DNA from: a virus
IMG/VR virus record: IMGVR_UViG_3300032116_000552
Span: 1 to 38,785 of that record
Strand: one strand, 5' to 3'
DNA length: 38,785 nt
Position 1 is the stretch's first letter. The number at the start of each line of letters is the position of its first letter. Position numbers and translations under genes: made by a program. The notes under the pieces were generated by a model. The model did not search any database, was not told where the DNA came from, and saw only the letters and a list, made by a program, of their open reading frames with translations. Positions 1 to 7,594 of the stretch are shown one piece after another.

Positions 1-1
1 A

Positions 2-781
2 GAAGTTGACATCTTGATCCAGTCAGTGAACGTCACAGCCACAACCCGCAAGCTACGTGCTCGCTGGTCGCCAGAAATGGCTCAGGACTTGACAGCTTAC
101 TACTCGATCGACGTGGAAGCTGAGATGACCAACATCTTGTCTGAGCTCGTGACACTTGACGTTGACCGTGAAATCCTCAACGACCTGTTGACACAGGCTG
201 GTGCAGCGAACTTCTTCTGGAGCCGTGCCTCTGGTAGATTCGTCAACAAGCTCACCGGTACCGAGATTGCTCGCACCAACACAACCTACCCAGGACCATC
301 GTTCACAGGTACAGTTCGTGAGTGGTACGAGACCCTCATCGAGACCGTGACAGACGCTGCCAACATGATCTACAAGAAGACACTCCGTGGCTCTGGTAAC
401 TTCATCGTGTGCTCACCAGAAGTGGGAACCATCCTTGAAGCAACCATCGGCTACCGTGCTTCGTACAAGATCGACGGCGACGGACAAGTCCGTGACGGTA
501 TGAGCGTAGGCGCAGATGCAGTGGGAACCATCAACGGTCGCTACTCAGTGTTCGTTGACCCATACTTCCCAGCCAACAAGATCCTGATTGGTTACAAGGG
601 CTCGACCTTCCTCGAAAGCGGATACATCTACGCCCCATACGTACCTCTCATCCTTACCCCAGTCATCTACGGTCCAGAAGACTTCACACCTCGTAAGGGC
701 CTGATGACAAGATACGGCAAGAAGATGGTAAGAAGTGACTTCTTCGCTACGGTCACCGTTCTCGATATGAACATCATCTGA
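2..781 (+). CDS. Major capsid protein, T4 gp23-like (C-terminal part)
   Basis: This is the 3' part of a gene that begins before the window; the frame is open from base 2. About 259 residues remain. The segment RKLRARWSPEMAQDL followed by a Y-x-IDVEAEMTNILS stretch is the pattern seen in T4 gp23-type capsid proteins (KAKWS-like, QDLxA, D-x-E-x-E-L-x-x-ILS). The protein forms the hexameric lattice of the head. The C-terminal part has typical capsid-fold segments (GNFIVCSPEVGTIL, then a P-Y-V-P-L block near the end). A terminator-like hairpin follows the stop. Codon choice is biased as in highly expressed genes (GAC, ATC, AAC, TTC). Identification is confident; the N-terminus and any propeptide lie outside the window. 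Confidence 0.9.
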   Translation, partial: EVDILIQSVNVTATTRKLRARWSPEMAQDLTAYYSIDVEAEMTNILSELVTLDVDREILNDLLTQAGAANFFWSRASGRFVNKLTGTEIARTNTTYPGPSFTGTVREWYETLIETVTDAANMIYKKTLRGSGNFIVCSPEVGTILEATIGYRASYKIDGDGQVRDGMSVGADAVGTINGRYSVFVDPYFPANKILIGYKGSTFLESGYIYAPYVPLILTPVIYGPEDFTPRKGLMTRYGKKMVRSDFFATVTVLDMNII

Positions 782-810
782 ACAGTTTCCCTGTGAAAAC
801 GGGGACTTAG

Positions 811-842
811 AAGGGAGAGTTGCCGAGAGGTGGCTCTCCCTT
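811..842 (+). terminator. Hairpin after the capsid gene
   Basis: AAGGGAGAG at 811-819 pairs with CTCTCCCTT at 834-842 (9 bp, 14-base loop). No T tract follows, so it may be a weak terminator or a 3'-end stabilising hairpin for the abundant gp23 mRNA. It separates gp23 from the homing endonuclease. Confidence 0.5.
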
Positions 843-856
843 CCGCATTCAATTCC

Positions 857-891
857 TTGAAAACATGTCCTTTTCATGCTATGGTAAGCCT
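857..891 (+). promoter_or_regulatory. Early sigma-70-like promoter of the first GIY-YIG gene
   Basis: TTGAAA (857-862), a 17-base spacer, TATGGT (880-885), then exactly six bases before ATG at 892. Initiation would fall on or next to the start codon, giving a leaderless mRNA. The same geometry recurs at other early genes in the window. Confidence 0.65.
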
Positions 892-2457
892 ATGTTGAAT
901 AGGCAGAAGCGTTCATACACAAAGACTGGCTTGTGCAAGAAGCCTGGTATATACAAGATAATCAACCTAGCCAACGGGAATTATTACGTTGGCAGCAGTT
1001 GGAATCTTGCGAAGCGTTGGTGGGAACACAGGAAACAGCTGCGAAACGGTACCCATAGCAACGTTCACCTGTTGAATGCATGGAAGAAGTATGGAGAAGA
1101 GTCCTTCAAGTTCGAAGTGTTGGAGATGTGTGACGCTGGAATTCCACGAGACGAGTTGTTTCGGAAAGAGCAGGCTGTTCTAGATGAGAACATAGGGAAG
1201 CCTGAGTGCTACAACATGGCGGGACTTGCTCACGTTCCTTATCAAGACCCAAGCTCGTTTCGTCCTGTTCGACAACTCAGCTTGAAAGACCGAACCTTTA
1301 TTCGAGAGTGGGCAAGCATGGCCGAAGCTGGTAGAGTTCTGGCTATCGACAGCACTTGCATAATGAACTGTTGTAAAGGCAAACTGGGGAGCATTGGTGG
1401 TTTCACATGGGAGTATGCAGAACCAGCGCTAGCTTCCCAGTATATCCATCATTCAACCAAACACGGTGGACACAACAAGCGTGAAGTTGTGGAGATAGAT
1501 GCTGAAGGAAAGGTTGTCGCCGAGTTCTCTTGTCTCGCAGAAGCAGAGAAGATAACGGGCATTCCTTTTCCCATGATTATCGGTGTGTGTTCTGGTCGGA
1601 GGAACACAACAAGGGGTAGACGGTTCAGGTACAAGGAAGCCCTAGAGAGTAGATGGAAGGCTCAACCCAGGTCACCGTGTGTTGATGAGTTTGAATTGTT
1701 TCTTGCCTCTGTTGCCCCCTTCAAGCTCGAACAACCATGTGTTTGGACAAGCGAAGAGATGGAGGTTCGGTTGCACGACTTGCAGAACCACAATCTACCC
1801 CCACCCTCCAGCGATATCAAGAGCTACTTGTTCTTCAAGGATGAGTGGGAGAACAAGAGGGCCATCGTTGAATCCATGGTTAGGAACGGTGTTGGGTCTA
1901 CGGTTCAGTCTGTCAACGCCAGGGACACAACCGTGAAGCAACTGGATATGCGAGAAGCGAGGGTGTTCTTCGAAGAGAACCACATAGCTGGGTATACTGG
2001 TTGTCGTGTGTCATTTGGACTCGTTGATAAGGAAGAAAGGGTTGTGGCGGCCATAAGTCTTAGACTTCCAGGATACCTTCAACGAAAGAAGGCAGAGGGT
2101 GGGATGGAGATTGCCAGGTTTGCTAGCATCTTGAACACAAGAGTAAGAGGAGGATTCTCGAAGTTGTTGAAGCACGTTTCGAACTGGTGTTGCAACAACG
2201 GATTCAACAAGATTGTCACATATGCAGACAACCGGTTTGGAGGAAGTACAAGAGCTGGTGCTGTGTATGCGAACTCAGGGTTCAAGACAGATGGAGAAAC
2301 CGACCAGCCTTCGTTCTGGTATACGGATGGACAGAGAAGATATCCCAGGCTGAAGTTCAAGGCGCAACCAGGAAAGTCCGAAGCTGTGGTAGCTCAAGAG
2401 AACAACGTGTGGAGAGTATATGGCTCAACCAACAACCGGTTTGTTCTTGAACTGTGA
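892..2457 (+). CDS. GIY-YIG homing endonuclease with NUMOD repeats and GNAT-like C-terminal domain
   Basis: A 521-residue free-standing homing endonuclease. The N-terminal GIY-YIG nuclease shows GIY at residues 19-21 and YVG at 32-34, then conserved R, H and E positions (KRWWEHR, HSNVHLL, KEQAVLDEN, CYNMAG). Two NUMOD1-like DNA-binding repeats follow (VRQLSLKDRTFIREW... and VVEIDAEGKVVAEF...). The last ~200 residues match a module I know from other phage homing endonucleases: an FFKDEWENKRAIV segment, an ENHIAGYTG segment and a YADNRFGG segment, an acetyltransferase-like fold of uncertain role. The open frame extends to a TTG at 820, but ATG 892 fits the promoter (6 bases after TATGGT) and the GIY domain border. 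ATG 865 is the alternative. It lies just after gp23, whose gene is its likely cleavage target in relatives lacking it. Confidence 0.85.
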   Translation: MLNRQKRSYTKTGLCKKPGIYKIINLANGNYYVGSSWNLAKRWWEHRKQLRNGTHSNVHLLNAWKKYGEESFKFEVLEMCDAGIPRDELFRKEQAVLDENIGKPECYNMAGLAHVPYQDPSSFRPVRQLSLKDRTFIREWASMAEAGRVLAIDSTCIMNCCKGKLGSIGGFTWEYAEPALASQYIHHSTKHGGHNKREVVEIDAEGKVVAEFSCLAEAEKITGIPFPMIIGVCSGRRNTTRGRRFRYKEALESRWKAQPRSPCVDEFELFLASVAPFKLEQPCVWTSEEMEVRLHDLQNHNLPPPSSDIKSYLFFKDEWENKRAIVESMVRNGVGSTVQSVNARDTTVKQLDMREARVFFEENHIAGYTGCRVSFGLVDKEERVVAAISLRLPGYLQRKKAEGGMEIARFASILNTRVRGGFSKLLKHVSNWCCNNGFNKIVTYADNRFGGSTRAGAVYANSGFKTDGETDQPSFWYTDGQRRYPRLKFKAQPGKSEAVVAQENNVWRVYGSTNNRFVLEL

Positions 2458-2553
2458 GCTCTATACGCCATTGTAGAGCCCGTTCTCGAAACCCACTCAC
2501 GTTGACCCGTTGAAGCTGTTCTCGGGCTCTGGTGAGGCTTGCAGAGGCTCGAA

Positions 2554-3675
2554 CTAGGCTTTGGCGAAAGCACTGTCTAGACCACGGATGATAAAGGTTC
2601 CCGTGATTTTGAAAGGCTTGGGGGTCAAGCCTCTTATGACGATACCTTCTTGGGAGCCGACGGGACCGAGCTCGCTGTCAAGAGAGTTCAGCAGTGCTTC
2701 TCCCAACTTCATGGTTGCGAGATAGACAACGAAGCCATCAACGGCTGCCTTGACGTTCTGGGGCAGTGGTTCAGCTAGGTAAGAGGACACCGGTGTTCCA
2801 TTCATGATGTTCTGAAACACGTCCTTGCTTATGGCTTCGACTTTCTTTCCGGTTGATAGCTTCAGGGACATGTTCCTAGGAAGCATGCTCACACCTTGGA
2901 GCCATGCCTTTAGAGGTTTTGTCTCTTGTACGTCAGGAGAGATGTTTACGGTGTAGGACTTGTTTAGTTCTGCCTTGAAGTCTGGAAGCTTAGACTGCAT
3001 AGGAATAACGGCATGCAGAACCTTGAAGCCTTGCTTGTTTGCATATGGCTGTAGTTTCACCAGGAGCCTTTCTAGGGCATCCTTGTTGAAGGATGTCTCT
3101 GTGGCTGTTCTCTTGGTTGGACTGACCTGCATAATCTCCAGGAGCCCATGGATGGCAAGGAAGTTGTCCTGGTACTCTTGAACGTTCGTCTTGCCACCAG
3201 CAACATATTCCATGTTGAACATCACGTTGGGGTTGTTGAGCATTCCGAGTTCTTGTAGTTCTGGCTTTATGGCCGGTAGAGCAGAGTTGAAGATATCTAG
3301 AACCTTGCCTCCACGTTCTATCATGCCATGGCCAGGACCGAATCTGGATTCGAGGTCGGCCTTGGTTACTCCTCTTACGTCAAGTGGCTTGTTCGAACCT
3401 CTGTCAATAACGAACTGCTTGACACCATCAACTGTTGCGAGCCTTATGCTTGCGTTGATTCCGTCTATCTTGACGCTGGCGTGTGTTGGGTTCTTGGCGA
3501 GGTAGATGGCTGCTCTGCCAAACAGTTCGACCAAGTCTTTACCGGACTTGACCGATTCAACATCGAAGGGATGAGCCATGTGGCCAGCTGCACCACCTTC
3601 AGCTAGTTGTTGAAGGTGTTCTACCACAAGGACTCTGGTCAAGAGTCTTATGAGTTTGTGTGTTCTGTCATTCAT
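2554..3675 (-). CDS. DNA/RNA ligase-like nucleotidyltransferase
   Basis: A 373-residue protein with the signature of covalent nucleotidyltransferases (ligases and capping enzymes): motif I VKIDG (Lys69, Asp71, Gly72), a motif III-like FNMEYV (153-158, Glu156), motif IV EGIVI (343-347) and a motif V-like FKITG (355-359). Such enzymes form a lysyl-AMP intermediate and seal or cap nucleic acid ends. The early GHMAHPFD segment and this motif set recall the DUF6267-type proteins of T4-like cyanophages, though I cannot confirm the family. It is transcribed divergently from the nucleotidyltransferase gene, and its ATG lies only five bases from a late-promoter octamer in the shared palindrome. There is no Shine-Dalgarno site, so the mRNA is probably leaderless. 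The exact substrate is unknown. Confidence 0.65.
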   Translation of the reverse strand: MNDRTHKLIRLLTRVLVVEHLQQLAEGGAAGHMAHPFDVESVKSGKDLVELFGRAAIYLAKNPTHASVKIDGINASIRLATVDGVKQFVIDRGSNKPLDVRGVTKADLESRFGPGHGMIERGGKVLDIFNSALPAIKPELQELGMLNNPNVMFNMEYVAGGKTNVQEYQDNFLAIHGLLEIMQVSPTKRTATETSFNKDALERLLVKLQPYANKQGFKVLHAVIPMQSKLPDFKAELNKSYTVNISPDVQETKPLKAWLQGVSMLPRNMSLKLSTGKKVEAISKDVFQNIMNGTPVSSYLAEPLPQNVKAAVDGFVVYLATMKLGEALLNSLDSELGPVGSQEGIVIRGLTPKPFKITGTFIIRGLDSAFAKA

Positions 3676-3680
3676 GAGTG

Positions 3681-3697
3681 ATAACTAGGCTAGTTAT
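3681..3697. promoter_or_regulatory. Palindromic bidirectional late promoter
   Basis: ATAACTAG-g-CTAGTTAT is a perfect 17-base palindrome centred on 3689. Each arm reads CTAGTTAT towards one of the two divergent genes: five bases then ATG 3675 on the minus strand, four bases then ATG 3702 on the plus strand. The octamer is the one found before other late genes here. This is inferred to be two back-to-back late promoters. Confidence 0.65.
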
Positions 3698-3701
3698 GGC
3701 C

Positions 3702-4550
3702 ATGACTAAGTCTGCAGTGAAGAAGATTGGGCTGTTCCCTGGTTCGTTCAAGCCTATGCACATAGGACACTTTTTGAGTGTGTTGGCGGCGAAGGAATCC
3801 GTTGACAAGCTATATCTGTTTCTGTCTGAACAAGACAGAGTGCGTCCTGGGGAGTTTCCTCTCAGCGGCAAAGTAGCGAAGGAATACGTTCAGAAGTTCA
3901 TCCAGCCTGTGCTTGAGAGCAAGGGTGTCGAAGTGGTGTTTGTTCCTGGCTCTCCTGTTGGTACCACCTTCCAGTTTATCAAGGACAACATGGACAAGCC
4001 TGTGGACTTTTATCTGTTCGCTGGTCCCGAAGACATTGAAGGCAGGTACAGCCTGGACAAGCTTCAGAAGCTCTATCCAACACTTGCAGCAGAAAGCCGT
4101 ATTCACCCTGTAGCGCTGAAGGAAGTGCAGCTACCATCTGGCAAGCGCATCTCTGGAACCATGGTAAGACAAGCTCTTACGAACGGTGATGCGAAGCTGT
4201 TTGCTTCGCTGCTGCCTGATATTCCCGAGTTGAAGAAGGCCGCTTCAACCATCATGCAGTCGTTCGTCGCTGCTAGCAAGGAACTTACAGCGAAGGCAGA
4301 GAAGCCAAAAGCACCGAAGGTCAAGAAGTTGGCAGAAGTGGTTTCTCGGGTTCTGTTCGAGGAAGTGGGCAGGCTTGTTGTTGAAGGTAAGTTTCCTGCC
4401 AAGTGGGAGAAGGTTATTCTTGCACTCAAGGATGAGTACGGAGACCCAGCGAATGCGAAGACCCCGGAAGAGCGTCAACGCCTAGGAGCTCTGGTGTATG
4501 GAACGGTTCACAGACTCATGAAGCGTGGCAAGAAGAAGGCGAAGAAGTAG
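3702..4550 (+). CDS. HxGH-type nucleotidyltransferase (cytidylyl/adenylyltransferase-like)
   Basis: A 282-residue protein. Residues 8-23 carry KIGLFPGSFKPMHIGH, the HxGH signature of the nucleotidylyltransferase superfamily (NMN/pantetheine-phosphate adenylyltransferases, cytidylyltransferases). ISGTMVR at 150-156 matches the second signature, ISxTxxR. These enzymes transfer a nucleotide from an NTP to a phosphorylated or carboxylated acceptor. A Lys-rich linker near 194-210 leads to a C-terminal tail of about 70 residues with an EYG...LGALVYGTVHRLMK segment that is not part of the catalytic fold. The frame is open to GTG 3678, but ATG 3702 lies four bases after the late octamer; ATG 3696 is inside the octamer and GTG 3717 is a further alternative. 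It is paired divergently with the ligase-like gene. The natural substrate cannot be told from sequence. Confidence 0.75.
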   Translation: MTKSAVKKIGLFPGSFKPMHIGHFLSVLAAKESVDKLYLFLSEQDRVRPGEFPLSGKVAKEYVQKFIQPVLESKGVEVVFVPGSPVGTTFQFIKDNMDKPVDFYLFAGPEDIEGRYSLDKLQKLYPTLAAESRIHPVALKEVQLPSGKRISGTMVRQALTNGDAKLFASLLPDIPELKKAASTIMQSFVAASKELTAKAEKPKAPKVKKLAEVVSRVLFEEVGRLVVEGKFPAKWEKVILALKDEYGDPANAKTPEERQRLGALVYGTVHRLMKRGKKKAKK

Positions 4551-4570
4551 ATTCCTAGGAAATACTGGCG

Positions 4571-4578
4571 CTAGTTAT
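4571..4578 (+). promoter_or_regulatory. Late promoter octamer CTAGTTAT
   Basis: A perfect copy of the octamer, ending 11 bases before ATG 4590, with no Shine-Dalgarno sequence between. By T4 spacing (start about 6 bases downstream) the leader would be about six bases. Confidence 0.6.
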
Positions 4579-4589
4579 GTGCATCCATC

Positions 4590-5855
4590 ATGGCGTCAAC
4601 CTTCAACACAACTCTCCATCCAACACCGTTTGGCTTCTACGACAAGTACACTCTGTTCCAGAGTGATGCTGACAGCCTTGTTACGTTCGTGTTCAGGCGT
4701 CTTGGAGAAGACGTTCTGGGTGTTGAGCTGACCAAGCCTATGGTTTGGTCATGCTTTGAGGAAGCAACAAGAGAGTTCAACAGCAAGATGATTGAGTACC
4801 AGAACATCTCGAACTTGGCGAACCTCATGGGAATGCCAACCGGTTCGGTTGACTCCAACGGAGTCAACAACATCAACATCACCAACATGTACGTTCAGCA
4901 GAACCTTGAGTTCCTGAACTCTCTTGCTGCCCCATACGCAGGTATCATCGGGTACAGTCAGACTGAACAGACTTATCTTGGTTACATGAACCTCACAGGC
5001 AGCAGGCAGGACTATGACTTGTACACAGAGCTGTTTGATGGAAACGGAACTGGACAAACGTTGTTCGCCCTGCAGCCTTCAGGCTCTGTCGGAACCATGG
5101 AAGTTGTCGAGGTGTTCCACAACGCCCCAGTGCAGTACATGTTCAACTCGAACCTTGCTTCGAACTTCGTTGCTTCAGGACTTCCTGTTGAAAGCTATAT
5201 CCCAGACACAAGGTTCTATGTGCTGCCGCTGTTCGAAGACGTTCTGCGTTCAAGCATGTTGAAGACAGCGCAGAAGATGAGAAGGTCTCACTTCAGTTAC
5301 AAGATAGTTGGAAGGACTATTCGCATTTATCCAACTCCTAGCGTAATCACTCCCAACTACAACAGCAGGTTCTGGATAAGAGTGAGATACGGCAAGTCTC
5401 CTTTTCCAACCATCGCTTCAACACTTGTTGCAAGTGGTTCCAGCTACTACACAACTGGTGCCGGAGTCTCTGGTTCTTATCAGGATGACAAGATTTATGG
5501 CGTCAACGGTCCATTCAACGCTCCGTTCGGTCCACTGAACTACAACTCACTGAACATCTGGAGTAGGAACTGGATTGCTCAGTACACTCTAGCTCTTGCA
5601 ACAGAACTCCTAGGAAGAGTGAGAAGCAAGTTCAAGGAGATTCCTGTGCCCGGTACGTCTATATCCCTGAACGGTGAAGACCTTGTAACTGCCGGTAGAG
5701 AAGATAAAGAGAAACTCTTGACGACTCTCAAGGAAACGCTCGACAACCTTACATATGACAAGATTGCTGAGCGTGAAGCTACGAAGGCTGAGAACACTGT
5801 AAAAATGCTCGGATACACGCCTATGAGTCCGAAAGTGGCCCTAACAATGTATTGA
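4590..5855 (+). CDS. Neck / head-completion protein, gp13-like
   Basis: A 421-residue structural protein. Its place between gp23 and the gp14/gp15-like genes, its size and its layout fit a gp13-type neck protein that joins the portal to the tail. Visible features are an N-terminal TPFGFYDKYTLFQSDADSL segment, a helical acidic/hydrophobic block ELTKPMVWSCFEEATREF, a NIWSRNWIAQYTLAL segment, and a charged C-terminal helix (EDKEKLLTTLKETLDNL). A gp13 assignment rests partly on gene order, so it is less certain than the sheath and tube calls. A perfect late octamer precedes the start, with no ribosome binding site. The downstream gp14-like gene is separated from it by an inserted homing endonuclease gene. 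Confidence 0.6.
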   Translation: MASTFNTTLHPTPFGFYDKYTLFQSDADSLVTFVFRRLGEDVLGVELTKPMVWSCFEEATREFNSKMIEYQNISNLANLMGMPTGSVDSNGVNNINITNMYVQQNLEFLNSLAAPYAGIIGYSQTEQTYLGYMNLTGSRQDYDLYTELFDGNGTGQTLFALQPSGSVGTMEVVEVFHNAPVQYMFNSNLASNFVASGLPVESYIPDTRFYVLPLFEDVLRSSMLKTAQKMRRSHFSYKIVGRTIRIYPTPSVITPNYNSRFWIRVRYGKSPFPTIASTLVASGSSYYTTGAGVSGSYQDDKIYGVNGPFNAPFGPLNYNSLNIWSRNWIAQYTLALATELLGRVRSKFKEIPVPGTSISLNGEDLVTAGREDKEKLLTTLKETLDNLTYDKIAEREATKAENTVKMLGYTPMSPKVALTMY

Positions 5856-5878
5856 TTTGTTTACCGTTCGAATAGTGG

Positions 5879-5890
5879 TATGCTTGTTCG
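5879..5890 (+). promoter_or_regulatory. Possible -10 element for the second GIY-YIG gene
   Basis: TATGCT (5879-5884) and then six bases before GTG 5891. The geometry equals that of the other leaderless early genes here, but no convincing -35 lies 17 bases upstream (TTTGTT). Weak on its own. Confidence 0.3.
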
Positions 5891-6856
5891 GTGATATTCA
5901 ACAGCAATGAACACGGTCACTTGGGTGGCATTTACCAAATCACCAACACGCATACGGGCAGAGTGTATATTGGGCAAACGAATCGGTTCAGAAACCGTTG
6001 GCAGAATCATTGTCGTGACCTTATGGGTGGTAACCATTCGAATCGATTCTTGCAGGCCGATTATAACAAATGTGTCACGCTCTTAGGACACGACAACTTC
6101 CTTCTGTTCTGCGTACTGGAGGTTATGGTTGGGGCGTCGAAAGAAGAAAGAAACGCCGCCGAAGAGCGACGTATCTCAAACGTATACCGACTTATCTTAG
6201 AGGATGGAACACGAGCATGCTACAACTGCACCGAAATAATCCGAGGAGAATGGCGGGCATGTCATTCGAAGACGCCAACGGAAACAAGTGCCAAGCAAAG
6301 CGAAGCCATGAAGAAAAAGTGGCAAGAACCCGGTTTCAAAGAGAAAGTGGCCATCAAACGAATGGCGGCCATGGATACGCCGGAATATAAGGCGAAAGCT
6401 TCTAAACATGCCAAACGGCTATGGGAAAGCGAAGAACATCGTGCAGCCATGTCCGTTCTAATGCAAGAACGAATGAAAGACCCTAACCAAAGGAAAGTTG
6501 CTATAGCGGCTCTCAGCGATCCAGCAAATCAGGCAAGGCGGACCAAAGCTATCAACGAAAGAATCGCATCAGACCCAGTGTTCAGGGCCAAAAAGCAAGA
6601 ACAGGCCCGAAAGAACATCGCCAACAGAAATAGCACGCAGCCGGTAAAGACATATGGCTCGCTGTTGGCGCCTGATGGCACGATATATCACAACATTTCA
6701 CATGTGCCAACGTTCGCCAAGGAACATGGGCTTTACAAGCAAGGGCTTTACGCCCTGCTTCATGGAAGGCTGAAAACCCACAAGGGCTGGAAGCTCCTTG
6801 TTGCTTCCGAAGAAGTGGGCCACGAATCATCCATAGTTATCATCACAGAAAGCTAG
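5891..6856 (+). CDS. GIY-YIG homing endonuclease inserted between neck genes
   Basis: A 321-residue protein with GIY at residues 13-15 and YIG at 26-28, a NRFRNRW catalytic-Arg segment, NHSNRF, EERRISN and CYNCTE, all in GIY-YIG order. The middle carries tandem basic NUMOD3-like repeats (SEAMKKKWQEPGF, SKHAKRLWESEEH), and the C-terminus a NUMOD1-like segment (VKTYGSLLAPDGTIYHNIS). The start is GTG; there is no earlier ATG in frame. The last eight codons contain the late octamer ATAGTTAT, so the reading frame runs through what looks like the native promoter of the next gene. The amber stop is in frame with the following gp14-like coding sequence, 9 bases before its proposed AUU start. A free-standing element is likely; its probable target is this neck-gene junction. 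Confidence 0.85.
   Translation: MIFNSNEHGHLGGIYQITNTHTGRVYIGQTNRFRNRWQNHCRDLMGGNHSNRFLQADYNKCVTLLGHDNFLLFCVLEVMVGASKEERNAAEERRISNVYRLILEDGTRACYNCTEIIRGEWRACHSKTPTETSAKQSEAMKKKWQEPGFKEKVAIKRMAAMDTPEYKAKASKHAKRLWESEEHRAAMSVLMQERMKDPNQRKVAIAALSDPANQARRTKAINERIASDPVFRAKKQEQARKNIANRNSTQPVKTYGSLLAPDGTIYHNISHVPTFAKEHGLYKQGLYALLHGRLKTHKGWKLLVASEEVGHESSIVIITES
6833..6840 (+). promoter_or_regulatory. Late octamer ATAGTTAT inside the end of the homing endonuclease
   Basis: Matches the late octamer at seven or eight positions and lies 25 bases before the proposed AUU start of the gp14-like gene. It probably belongs to that gene and was overrun when the homing endonuclease frame was inserted upstream. 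Confidence 0.5.
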
Positions 6857-6865
6857 GGTATTCCC

Positions 6866-7594
6866 ATTCCACGCCTCTTTGTCGGACAACGTGAGATACA
6901 GTTCATCAACGACATCACGAAAGAAGTGATAAAGGACGTTGTTGGACAGACAATCCAGTATTACCCCTTGAGCACTGTCAAGAGTGCTGTTCACGCTGTT
7001 TACAACGAAGCGGTGAAGAAGGTGTTTGAGCGTCCGATAAGACTAAACGCTCTTGTGGGCCAGCCAGAATGGTCCAGCAAGACAACAGCGTTTGGTCCGG
7101 ACCAGGAGGCGAAGCTTGAGGTTCTAATCCAGTACAAGGACTTGGTTGACAAGGGGTTCTATCCATCCGAGGGTGACATGTTCTCCTACGGTGACGTTCT
7201 GTTCGAGGTTCTTACCTTCACCAACATGAACAACATCTTCGGACTTGAAGAGCACGACAACTCTTGGAAGATAACGGCAAGAACAGCAAGGCTTGGACAG
7301 CTTGACCCGAACAGTTTCCCATTGCCCACCAAAGCCGCTGGAGGGGGTGCGCAGACGATCTTTGAGCAGCAGAGAGGTCTTCCTGTGTCTAGCACAGGGG
7401 AAGCCACTGGAGACGTTCGTGAGCTCAGGAACAGGCTAGGACATCAGATGCCTGACATTGCTCTTGGAACAGGAGCGAAGAGGGTAGAACCTGGGAATGA
7501 CGCTTCACCTTCAGGAGACTTCATTCAAGAGGATGCTGCAAGCTCTTTCAACAACGATCCTATGCCAGCGAAGAAGGGAATATATGACGAATGA
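6866..7594 (+). CDS. Neck / head-closure protein, gp14-like, with probable AUU start
   Basis: A 242-residue head-completion protein that would sit under the portal and close the filled head. The core segment from IKDVVGQTIQYYPLS through GDMFSYGDVLFEVL resembles gp14-type neck proteins (E-x-I-x-x-x-G-x-x-IYYLP pattern). The first ordinary start codon is GTG 6926, but the coding pattern clearly continues upstream (PRLFVGQREIQFINDITKEV, the usual gp14 N-terminus) up to the homing endonuclease stop at 6856. In that stretch the only plausible initiators are ATT 6860 and ATT 6866. AGGG at 6855-6858 lies seven bases before ATT 6866, and a late octamer lies at 6833. I therefore favour AUU 6866. Alternatives are GTG 6926 with a shortened N-terminus, or a base error. 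The C-terminal ~80 residues are Gly/Pro/Asp-rich. The stop overlaps the next ATG (ATGA). Confidence 0.65.
   Translation: MPRLFVGQREIQFINDITKEVIKDVVGQTIQYYPLSTVKSAVHAVYNEAVKKVFERPIRLNALVGQPEWSSKTTAFGPDQEAKLEVLIQYKDLVDKGFYPSEGDMFSYGDVLFEVLTFTNMNNIFGLEEHDNSWKITARTARLGQLDPNSFPLPTKAAGGGAQTIFEQQRGLPVSSTGEATGDVRELRNRLGHQMPDIALGTGAKRVEPGNDASPSGDFIQEDAASSFNNDPMPAKKGIYDE

Noticed and set aside
820-891. TTG 820 as the start of the first GIY-YIG gene
   Set aside because: Those 24 codons cover the terminator hairpin arm and the promoter -35 and -10, so they are not coding.
5880-6860. Group I intron carrying the second GIY-YIG gene
   Set aside because: Splice-like edges (T before, G at the end) can be found, but almost no sequence is left outside the reading frame for a ribozyme core. 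A free-standing element plus AUU start explains more. I keep it only as an alternative.
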